Of a stretch of 34,056 nucleotides of DNA, positions 23,400-30,918 are shown piece by piece. The stretch covers positions 1 through 34,056 of the forward strand of contig SHUG01000016.1 of assembly GCA_009694735.1 (NCBI GenBank), written 5' to 3'. Source of the stretch: Acidobacteriota bacterium. GTDB taxonomy: Bacteria; Acidobacteriota; Vicinamibacteria; Vicinamibacterales; UBA2999. Position numbers and translations under genes: made by a program. Every line of letters begins with the position of its first letter. Position 1 is the stretch's first letter. The notes below the pieces were generated by a model. It made no database searches, was not told the DNA's origin, and saw only the letters and a list, made by a program, of their open reading frames with translations.

Positions 23400-25625
23400 C
23401 TACCGTTGTGTCCCTGGTGCCGGCCGCGCCTTCAAATACTTGTCGTACCACGCCACGATCCGCTGCTCGAAGTCGATACTTTCGGCCACGCTGTTCGGTG
23501 GGCGATGGCCGCCGTTGACGTAACGCACCCACTCCACCTCTTTGCCCAGCCGCCGCAACGCGTAGTACAACTCGCGTGACTGGTTCGCCGGCACGTTGGG
23601 ATCCTGATCGCCGCTGATGGTCAGGAGCGGCGTCTTCACGCGGTCGAGACGGAAGATCGCGGACTGCTCGATGTAGCGTTCCGGGTACTCCCACAGCGTG
23701 CCACCGATGCGGTCCTGGCTCTTCTCGGGCGCGTGGGTGTTGCGCACGCCCAGCCGCTCGCTGTCGGTGTAGAAGCTCACCATGTTCACTTTGCCCGACA
23801 CGTTGATCGCCGCCTTGAAGCGATCGGTCTCGGTCAGGAGCAGCACGGTCGCGTAGCCGCCGTAGCTGGTGCCATGCACGCCGAGTCGATCCGGATCGGC
23901 GACGCCCATGTCAATCAGCTTGTTCGCCGCCGCCGTGACGCCCTTGGCCCACGACTCACCGGGTCGGCCGACCACCAGGTTCACGGACGGGTGAAACACG
24001 GCGTAGCCCTGCCCGGCCAGGAAGGCGGCGCGACCGTTGAAGCCGTTGTCGAAGAACGTCTCGTAGATTTCGAACACCGTCGGGTACTGCTTGCCCTTTT
24101 CGTAGCCGACCGGGTAGCGCAGCACCCCGTACAGCACCTTCCCGTCCGCATCGCGGTACGACACCAGTTCGGACGCCGGTAACGCCTTCGCTGCCATCCA
24201 CGGATTGAGGTCGGTGAGCTTCCGGACGTGCTTGAACGAGGTGTCCGCGGCGAACATCTCCGGCGGCCTCGTGCCGTCGGACTTCTGGAACACGACCGTG
24301 CTGCCATCACGCGACATCCGGAAGCCCTGGTAGACGCCGTTGTCGCGGATCAGCGGCGTGAGCGCCTTGGTCTTCAGGTCCAGTCGCGACAAGCCGCGCT
24401 GCCATCGATCGGGCTCGCCGTAGTGCACCAGCAGCGCATCGCCGGACGGCGTCCAATCAACGACCGTGAGCTTGGGGTTCTTGTCCTCGTTCTTGTCGTC
24501 CAGTGTCAGCACGCGCTCGCGCACGCCGTCGGCCACCGAAGTCACGTACCAGCCCTTCTTGCTGGTCAGCAACAGCTTCGAGCCATCGCGGGAGAACGAC
24601 GTCACCGAAAACGATTCCGCCTCGTCTTCACCCGCGGGCTTGGCCGCTCCGTCCGGCTTGGGCTTGGGGGTAATCGATCGCGGCTTGGTCTCGTCGATGC
24701 GCTGGACGAACACTTCTCCCTTGTCCGCATAGGCCAGCGTACGCCGATCATCCGACCACCGCGGCTGGTTGGTCTTCAAGATCTTCGCATCGAGCACGGT
24801 TCGGGAGGCGCTGCCACGGGTCAGGGTTCGCACGGCGTTGTCGGTGCCGAAGATCACGTCGTAGCTGGTCTTCTCGGTACTGTCTTCGAGCCACGTCACA
24901 AACGAGCCGTCGCGCGAGAACTGATAGCTCGAAATGGCCGTGGTCGCCAGCACGGCGACCTTGCCCCCGGTAACCGGATCGATTTGCGCCAGTGCACGGC
25001 GGCGGTTGGTGCGGTTCATCGCATCCCAGTCGAGAAACGGTGCCGACGTCTGGACCACGACCGGCCCGGACACCAGGGTCTTGAACGCCGCGTTCGCGGC
25101 CTTGTCGTCCTCGGGATCCCGCAGGGCGACCAACAGCTTCGTCCCGTCCGGTGTCCACGAGAGATCCGAATTCGCTGCCACCTCTGCACCAGCCGAGCGC
25201 GGCACCTGGGTGAGGCGCTTGCCGACGACGTCGTACACCCACAACGTCGTCACCGGCAGGCCGGCAGAGGTTTCCGCGGCCGTCAGCAGCGCCAACCTGG
25301 CGCTGTCTTGCGTAAACGCGGCGGTTCGCACGTTCATCAGGCCGGTGCCGACACGGTCGGCGGCGCCGGTCGTGGTGTCGATGACCTGCACGTCCATCAT
25401 GGACGGCGCGAAGTAGGCCGGGTCACCGTAGCGGCGATGATCGGTAGTGGCGTTGTCACCCGGGCGGCGCACGCCGATCGCGACACGGCGCCCATCGTCA
25501 CTGAGGTCCAGCACCGACGCCGTCGTCACCTTGAGGATGTCCTCGACGGAAATCAGCGAACCGGACTGGGCCGATGGCGAGCCGAGCGCGAGCGCGACGA
25601 GGACCAGTGTGGCGAATCTCTTCAT
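23400..25625 (-). CDS. Exported S9-family prolyl-oligopeptidase-like peptidase
   Basis: A 741-residue protein with a signal peptide (MKRFATLVLVALALGSPSAQS). The N-terminal two thirds form a beta-propeller with repeated W/F-S-x-D-G-S blades (LSDDGRRVAIG, WTPDGTKLLV, FSRDGSFVTW, FSRDGSKLLL). The C-terminal alpha/beta-hydrolase has the catalytic Ser in GTSYGGY near 586, Asp in SGDQDPNVPANQS near 670 and His in NGGHRPP near 706, all intact. Peptidases of this kind cut after proline or alanine in small peptides in the periplasm or outside. GGAG just before the ATG overlaps the end of the upstream gene, whose stop is two bases away, so the two form an operon. Confidence 0.92.
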   Translation of the reverse strand: MKRFATLVLVALALGSPSAQSGSLISVEDILKVTTASVLDLSDDGRRVAIGVRRPGDNATTDHRRYGDPAYFAPSMMDVQVIDTTTGAADRVGTGLMNVRTAAFTQDSARLALLTAAETSAGLPVTTLWVYDVVGKRLTQVPRSAGAEVAANSDLSWTPDGTKLLVALRDPEDDKAANAAFKTLVSGPVVVQTSAPFLDWDAMNRTNRRRALAQIDPVTGGKVAVLATTAISSYQFSRDGSFVTWLEDSTEKTSYDVIFGTDNAVRTLTRGSASRTVLDAKILKTNQPRWSDDRRTLAYADKGEVFVQRIDETKPRSITPKPKPDGAAKPAGEDEAESFSVTSFSRDGSKLLLTSKKGWYVTSVADGVRERVLTLDDKNEDKNPKLTVVDWTPSGDALLVHYGEPDRWQRGLSRLDLKTKALTPLIRDNGVYQGFRMSRDGSTVVFQKSDGTRPPEMFAADTSFKHVRKLTDLNPWMAAKALPASELVSYRDADGKVLYGVLRYPVGYEKGKQYPTVFEIYETFFDNGFNGRAAFLAGQGYAVFHPSVNLVVGRPGESWAKGVTAAANKLIDMGVADPDRLGVHGTSYGGYATVLLLTETDRFKAAINVSGKVNMVSFYTDSERLGVRNTHAPEKSQDRIGGTLWEYPERYIEQSAIFRLDRVKTPLLTISGDQDPNVPANQSRELYYALRRLGKEVEWVRYVNGGHRPPNSVAESIDFEQRIVAWYDKYLKARPAPGTQR

Positions 25626-25627
25626 GG

Positions 25628-26890
25628 CTACTCCTTGACCCGGCGTGCGCGAATCAGCGCCTGGATCTCATCGTTGCGACCGTTCTCGAAGTACAACCGT
25701 TGGCGGCCATCGGCATCCTGCGAGATGACGGCGGGAATGGAGCTGGCCACGACCGTCCACTCGGCCGGCAGCACAACCGAGTTCCGCGGACGGCCGAAGG
25801 CGCGGTCCCAGACCAGCTCATCGCCTTCGCGGAGGTAGCGGTTGGGATCGGTGTAGGTCTCGGTAATCCGCAGCCGCGCCGACTGTCCCGGCTTCACGGC
25901 GGGAAACGAGATCACGACGATCTGCGTCGAGTCAGTGACCGGCTCGCCGGCGTCGAGGCCACGCTTCTTCAATTGCGCGCCATTGAGCGTCTCGACCTTC
26001 AGTGCTTCGCCGGTATCGAGCAACACCGCCGAAGGGTTTGACACCGAGCTACCGGCGCGCACGACGTTGAAGTAGTGGCCCACGCCAGGACGCGACTCGG
26101 TGTAGTCGTGGTACAGGCTGAACGAGTGCGTGGACGGGTCGTTAGGAAAGTAAACGATCTCGCGATCCTGATGCGCGCGATCCGAAAGGCGCGCGGCCTG
26201 CGAGGCCATGGTGACCGACGCCGGGGCACCTCGCGTCGTTGACAGCTTCGGGGTAAACGGCGCCAAGCCAGGTCGAGCGCGAATCACCAACGGCGCAGCA
26301 GCGGCGCTGGTGTTCATGAACGTGATCATCACGCGGCCGTCCGCCGTCGCCATCACTTGCGATGGCACATTGCAACTGATCAGCCGATAGCCCACCGGCA
26401 GCACGACTGCGTTCCGGCGAATGCCGAGGGAGCGATCGAAGACGATCGTCTCGCCGTCGCGGAAGTAGCTGTTGGCATCCTTGTAGGTCTTGTCGATCAG
26501 CACGCGTCCTTCGCCGCCTTTGGGAACCGGCCGGGCCAGGTAGACCTTCAGCCACTCGGTTTCCAGATCGGCCATCGGATGCCCTTCGGCGCGGGCCTGC
26601 GTGCCGCTCACCACTTCCCACTTGAGTGGTTGCCCCGTCATCATGTCGGTCACACGCTCGTCGGTCGCCACACTGCCGCGACGAATGGCGTTGAAGAAGA
26701 ACGGCGCCCCGACAGTAGTGGCGGTCACTTCATAAAGGATTCGGAATTGCGCGGTATCGGGCCCGAGCAGCTCATAACGGGTGTAGTCGTCCTCCTGGGT
26801 TTGACGCTGAGGCGTCTGGGCCAGGGCCAAGGGCGCCGCCGCCAGGATGAACACCGCCGCAAGAATTAGTCGGCGCATGGAGCGGATCAT
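25628..26890 (-). CDS. Exported protein with internal tandem domain duplication
   Basis: A protein of about 420 residues with a signal peptide (MRRLILAAVFILAAAPLALAQ). The mature part has two homologous halves of about 165 residues. Each starts FFN-or-YFN-x-VRxGS, includes LKVE or LKWE, then TYxDxNxYxRxGxxxxxDRxxGxxRNxVVLP, and closes with DGRxxxxFxN and IRAR. No catalytic motif is recognised. Predicted beta-sandwich domains could bind or present a substrate to the downstream S9 peptidase, with which it is co-transcribed. ATG at 26890 has AGGCAGT before it and is slightly favoured over the one at 26878. Confidence 0.8.
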   Translation of the reverse strand: MIRSMRRLILAAVFILAAAPLALAQTPQRQTQEDDYTRYELLGPDTAQFRILYEVTATTVGAPFFFNAIRRGSVATDERVTDMMTGQPLKWEVVSGTQARAEGHPMADLETEWLKVYLARPVPKGGEGRVLIDKTYKDANSYFRDGETIVFDRSLGIRRNAVVLPVGYRLISCNVPSQVMATADGRVMITFMNTSAAAAPLVIRARPGLAPFTPKLSTTRGAPASVTMASQAARLSDRAHQDREIVYFPNDPSTHSFSLYHDYTESRPGVGHYFNVVRAGSSVSNPSAVLLDTGEALKVETLNGAQLKKRGLDAGEPVTDSTQIVVISFPAVKPGQSARLRITETYTDPNRYLREGDELVWDRAFGRPRNSVVLPAEWTVVASSIPAVISQDADGRQRLYFENGRNDEIQALIRARRVKE

Positions 26891-26944
26891 ACTGCCTGCT
26901 GGTGCCCCCGACGATGGCCGACTAACATAGTCGTCAACAGAACG

Positions 26945-27742
26945 ATGAAGATTGACCTCAACTCGGATCTTGGCGAGTCGTTCGGTCCCTGGCCGATGGG
27001 ACAGGACACCGCCCTCATGGCGAGCATTTCCTCGGCCAACATCGCATGTGGTTTTCATGCCGGCGATCCTTCAGCCATGCGCGCCACCGTCACGCTGGCC
27101 AAGGCCAACGGAGTCGCCATTGGCGCGCATCCGGGCTTCCCTGACCTGGTCGGCTTCGGCCGGCGCGAAATCAAGGCCACGCCGCAGGAAGTCGAAGACT
27201 TCGTGCTGTACCAGGTGGCCGCGCTGGCTGGTGTCGCCGGTGCGCAGGGCATGCGCCTCCAGCACGTCAAGGCCCACGGCGCCCTCTACAACATGGCCTG
27301 CCGAGACCGCGCGCTCGCCGATGCGATTGCGCGAGCCGTGGCCGCATTCGACAAGCACCTGATCCTCTTTGGCCTACCGGAGTCGGAACTGATTAGCGCG
27401 GGCCAACAAGCCGGGCTGCGCGTTGCCGCCGAGGCGTTCGCCGACCGCGCTTACGAACGCGACGGCTCCCTGGCGTCACGACAGAAGCCGGGCAGCGTCA
27501 TCCACGATGAAGCGGCGGTCGTAGCGCGCGCGATCCGCATGGTGCGCCAGCGTCAGGTCGTGGCGATCGATGGTTCGGTGATTCCACTCGAGGCCGACAC
27601 TATCTGCTTGCACGGTGACACACCCGGCGCAGCCGACCTCGCCCGCGCCGTCCGCGCCGGGCTTGAATCCGCCGGGATTCAGATCTGCAGTCTGGGACAG
27701 CCGCCGATTACACGCCGATTGAATACGCAGAATCAGCCTTGA
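26945..27742 (+). CDS. pxpA: 5-oxoprolinase subunit A (LamB/YcsF family)
   Basis: A 265-residue protein with the family opening MKIDLNSDLGESFGPWPMG, then SISSANIACGFHAGDP, GVAIGAHPGFPDLVGFGRR and HVKAHGALYNM, followed by EAFADRAYERDGSLASR and ICLHGDTPGA. PxpA with PxpB and PxpC opens 5-oxoproline to glutamate using ATP; the other two subunits are not in this window, and it may pair with ones elsewhere. It is divergent from the duplicated exported protein (54 bases between starts) and converges on the permease remnant. A few extra residues at the C-terminus (NTQNQP) are not conserved. Confidence 0.92.
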   Translation: MKIDLNSDLGESFGPWPMGQDTALMASISSANIACGFHAGDPSAMRATVTLAKANGVAIGAHPGFPDLVGFGRREIKATPQEVEDFVLYQVAALAGVAGAQGMRLQHVKAHGALYNMACRDRALADAIARAVAAFDKHLILFGLPESELISAGQQAGLRVAAEAFADRAYERDGSLASRQKPGSVIHDEAAVVARAIRMVRQRQVVAIDGSVIPLEADTICLHGDTPGAADLARAVRAGLESAGIQICSLGQPPITRRLNTQNQP

Positions 27743-27784
27743 ATCCGCGGCTGTGGCATCCGGGGCGGCGTGAGAATCTGCCGC

Positions 27785-28924
27785 TCATTCATGGCGCATC
27801 GCATCGACTGGCTCGAGCGCCGCGGCCTTCATCGCCGGATAAAGACCAAATAGAATCCCGATACTCACCGACACGAAAAACCCTAGGGCCACGGCAGTGG
27901 TGGACACGTGCGTGCTCCAGCCCGCGTACGCCGAGCTGCCGGCCGACACCACGGCCCCCACCGCAATGCCGACGACGCCGCCGCCAACAGTCATGAGCAG
28001 AGTTTCGACCAGGAACTGCATGGTCACGTCGCGCCGCCGCGCGCCTACGGTACGGCGCACGCCAATCTCGCGGGTGCGCTCAACCACCGACGTGAGCATG
28101 ATGTTCATGATGCCGATGCCGCCGACCAGCAGCGCCAGCGCCGCCACGCTGCCCACTACCACGCTGAAGGTTCGCTGCGTGCGGTAGCGCTGCGCCAGCA
28201 ACTCGCGCGGCACGACGATGGTGAACTCATCGGCCTCACGGTTCTGGAGCAGGACGCGCCGGAACACCTCGCCCAATTCCTCGGACCGCTCGCCCTCGGC
28301 GACCTGAATCCAGACCTCGTCGACCGGTTGGTTGGGCGCGACGGCGAACGTGTGGCCGGTGAGCGTGGGCAACGGCACAAAGGCAGCCCCGTTGATGTTG
28401 TGCCACGCCATGGTGCTGCCGGCTTGCGGATCGGTCCCCTGCTCACGAAGCACGCCGACGACGCGATAGTGATCAGCGGCGATGGTGATGGTGTCGGCCA
28501 GTGGATCGCGGAAGCCGAACAACTGGCGGGCCAGCCCGGCGCCGATCACCGCCACCCGCGCGACCGCCGATTCATCGGTTTCGGAAATGAACCGTCCGCG
28601 CGCCACACCAAGGCGAAGGATCTGCTGAAAGGCAGGCGTGATGCCCAGCACTTGCCCCGTCAGCAAGTGCTCCGCACGACCGATTTTCAAGTATCTCGAG
28701 ACGACCGGCGACCCGACCCGCGCGGTCGGCACCAGGGACGCGGCTCGCGCGGCGTCAGCCGCCACCAAGCTTCGCTTCATGGTACCTCTGGCATTCAGGC
28801 CACCCGTGCTTTGCGCCACCAGGTTGTCGAGCCCGAGCGCGTCGACCTGGGCGAGTGCTTCGCGGGCGGCGCCTTCGCCGACATAGTAAAAGCCTGTCTG
28901 AACGAGCCGGTCGCGGTCGGTCCG
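27785..28924 (-). pseudogene. MacB/FtsX-type permease, 5'-truncated
   Basis: The minus strand encodes the periplasmic part and last three membrane helices of a MacB-type ABC permease: YVGEGAAREALAQVDALGLDNL, VAVIGAGLARQLFG, then VALLVGGIGIMNIMLTSVVERTREIGVRRTVGARRRDV and a final LFGLYPAMKAAALEPVDAMRHE. The first membrane helix and start are missing; an in-frame stop (28927-28925) lies just upstream, after which sequence of other origin begins. An internal ATG at 28819 would give a shorter protein, but without helix 1 a working permease is unlikely. It joins a fragment of a kinase gene upstream; see the fragments at 28925-29327. Confidence 0.75.
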
Positions 28925-28985
28925 TCACAGGTCTGTGAGATGACCGTATCGGTGCCGCTGAATTCACCCTTGCCGCTGACGCGAG
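28905..28985 (-). pseudogene. Unidentified coding fragment at the mosaic junction
   Basis: Between the kinase and permease remnants, one minus-strand frame reads VSGKGEFSGTDTVISQTCDG and then PTATGSFRQ, a beta-strand-like, exported-protein type of sequence unlike either neighbour. It may be part of a third gene caught in the rearrangement. Boundaries are approximate. Confidence 0.4.
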
Positions 28986-29327
28986 GATGCGGATCTTGCC
29001 TTCGAACGACAGGTCCTTGCGCTCGAGCACCTGCGACAGGTTCTCGCCCTGCAGATACTCCATCGCGATGTAGACAATGCCGTCGATCTGTCCCGCCTCG
29101 AAGACAGTGACGATGTGGGGATGTGAGAGGCGAGCGCAGGCCTGAGCCTCGCGCATCAGGCGGTCGAGGTACTCGGGACGGTCAATGTCCGGTCTGACCG
29201 TCTTCACCGCCACGGTTCGCTGCAGGGTGGGGTCGAAGGCTTTTTAGACCTCGCCCATCCCTCCGCGTCCCAACAACGCTTCCACTTGGAAGCGGCCGAT
29301 GTGTTCCGGCAACGGGGTCGATCGCAT
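28985..29327 (-). pseudogene. Ser/Thr protein kinase N-terminal fragment with nonsense codon
   Basis: From ATG at 29327 the minus strand reads MRSTPLPEHIGRFQVEALLG, the glycine loop GRGGMGEV, then a TAA (29246-29244), then KAFDPTLQRTVAVKTVRPD, REAQACARLSHPHIVTVFEAG and YIAMEYLQGENLSQVLERKDL. This is the first lobe of a PknB-type kinase. The TAA stands where kinases have Tyr or Trp (GEVYK), so a single base change would explain it. After ILASA (about residue 110 from the ATG) homology ends; the HRDxKPxN catalytic loop and all later parts are missing. Two independent defects mark it as a pseudogene. Confidence 0.85.
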
Positions 29328-29643
29328 TCCCAGAGGGCCTCGAATAAGCCTTTCCGACTTAGACAGGACGATCTTCGTAACGCAACATCTGTAACGGTCT
29401 TAGCTGTTGGATGAATGGGAGTGTAGCGGAAAGTCCCCAGGAATGAGTAAGGGCGGCGGAAGTTGCCGCCAACCTGGCTCCCCCAGCTACTACGGCACTA
29501 ATGCCGTAGTAAACAGACTGGCGACAGCCACCCTTAATCCAAAGTTTGTGCCGTGTCTTTTCAGGCCTTTTCCCGCGAATTTGCGCGCTGGGCCTTGCAC
29601 GGCGCCCACAACTCCGTGGGCGGGATCACAAATCTTTCCGGCC
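29328..29643. other. Intergenic region with two strong hairpins; no gene seen
   Basis: The 316 bases hold no supported gene. Two stems lie close together: GGCGGC (29452-29457) with GCCGCC (29465-29470), loop GGAAGTT, and TACTACGGCA (29488-29497) with TGCCGTAGTA (29502-29511), loop CTAA. The first is preceded by GTGTAGCGGAAAGTCCCC (from 29421), which looks like an insertion-sequence end to me, but no transposase or second end is visible. Confidence 0.5.
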
Positions 29644-30780
29644 TCAGCCCGCCGCACCCTCGGGGTATTGCAGGGCCAGGCGCAGCTCCTTGGCCAGGTT
29701 ATCCACCGTCGTGCCCTGGCGCTTCCAGGCACCGTCGGTTTCGAAGCGGAGCGCGCCGATGCGGCGGCCCCACGGCGAGATCACGCGGCCGATGGCGCGG
29801 AAGTCAGTGCGATCGGCGTGCTGCTGGTCGATCTTCTGGAGCACATCGGGCGCCACGCGGATGAACGCGCGCAAGGCAGTGGCCGACTTGACGCTGTACT
29901 TCCGGCCGTTCCACGCCGACTCGAAGATGCTGGCGATCTGCTTCAGGTAGTTGACGAAGAACTTCTTCGACTCTTCCCGGAACTCGGCGCTCTTCCTCGC
30001 CCCGCCGAGGGCGGCCTCGTCCGAGAACAGCTTCTTGAGTTCCTGCGCCAGGGGGGCCTGGCCGACGCGGCCCTTGCCGACGCCGAGCAGCTTGATCTCA
30101 CCGGCCAGCGGTGACTCGTCGCGGTCGTTCAACGCGCGCACCACGTCATGCGCGACCGCCAGCGACTCGTCGCGATAGAGCTGGCGTCCCGACAATGACA
30201 CCAGGTGTGACGCGTTGAGGCGCGTGTGCTTCGCGTTGATCGTCACGAACATCTGGACGACGTGATCTTCGGGCACGCGGTCGAAGATGATCGCCGGCAC
30301 CGTGAAGGGTTCGTCGCCGAATCGATCGATGTCGGCGTGCAACGCGAGCAACCGGTGCTGGCCGTCGATGGCGCGCAAGATGCCCTCGCGTTCCGGCACC
30401 TTCAAGCGGCCGAGCGACGAGCCGCTCTCAACCGCCTCGAAGCTCAGCTTCTCGTCGCACGAGATGATCACGGCGCCGGGAATGGACGGCAGGTCGCGGG
30501 CCTGCCGGCACTGCTCGTAGTACTGGACGAGCTCGTCGATCTTCTTGCGGATGATCTGGCGCTGGTACGCCTTTTCATTCGAGGCAATGCGACGCTCGAG
30601 CAGGTCCCAGTTGATCTTGGACTGCACGCCCTTTTTCTTGCCACGAACCCCGGCATGACCCTGGTCCTGGTAGCTCAACACCTCGAAACGCACGAGCTTG
30701 TCGATGTCACTGGCGGTCAGGGAGGCTTGATAGAATTGCACGCCGAACTGCTGCATCCGGATAGCGGCTACGCTGATCAT
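29644..30780 (-). CDS. DGQHR-domain (DndB-like) protein
   Basis: A 378-residue cytosolic protein. Its central motif is RAIDGQHRLLALH near residue 145, the DGQHR signature of DndB-type proteins, with FVTINAKHTRLNASHLVSL following, typical of the same family. DndB is the regulator in DNA phosphorothioation (Dnd) systems; DGQHR proteins also occur alone or in other defence islands. No dndACDE genes are near, so the role here is open. The ATG at 30780 gives an N-terminus MISVAAIRMQQFGVQFYQ; ATG at 30756 is an alternative. Neither has a clear ribosome site. Divergent from the M14 peptidase gene, and downstream lies the hairpin-bearing stretch and kinase remnant. Confidence 0.85.
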   Translation of the reverse strand: MISVAAIRMQQFGVQFYQASLTASDIDKLVRFEVLSYQDQGHAGVRGKKKGVQSKINWDLLERRIASNEKAYQRQIIRKKIDELVQYYEQCRQARDLPSIPGAVIISCDEKLSFEAVESGSSLGRLKVPEREGILRAIDGQHRLLALHADIDRFGDEPFTVPAIIFDRVPEDHVVQMFVTINAKHTRLNASHLVSLSGRQLYRDESLAVAHDVVRALNDRDESPLAGEIKLLGVGKGRVGQAPLAQELKKLFSDEAALGGARKSAEFREESKKFFVNYLKQIASIFESAWNGRKYSVKSATALRAFIRVAPDVLQKIDQQHADRTDFRAIGRVISPWGRRIGALRFETDGAWKRQGTTVDNLAKELRLALQYPEGAAG

Positions 30781-30918
30781 AAAAGTCTGTCCAAAGATGC
30801 AGATTCTATAATCGCCTCCGCGCCCGCTCAATGGCTTTTGCCAGAAATCGTGGGCGATCGACCCCTATAACGACCCGATAATTGACCTTAACTCTATGAA
30901 TTTGAAGGGTTTATAAAA

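Noticed and set aside
24228-25838. Long plus-strand open frame of 536 residues
   Set aside because: Antisense to the S9 peptidase; Arg/His-rich composition typical of a shadow frame.
27785-28819. Intact shorter permease starting at ATG 28819
   Set aside because: The first membrane helix of the family is missing and recognisable family sequence continues upstream of that ATG, so truncation is a better reading.
29401-29520. Known riboswitch (c-di-GMP or cobalamin type)
   Set aside because: The conserved core bases of those classes were not found; only the hairpins are supported.
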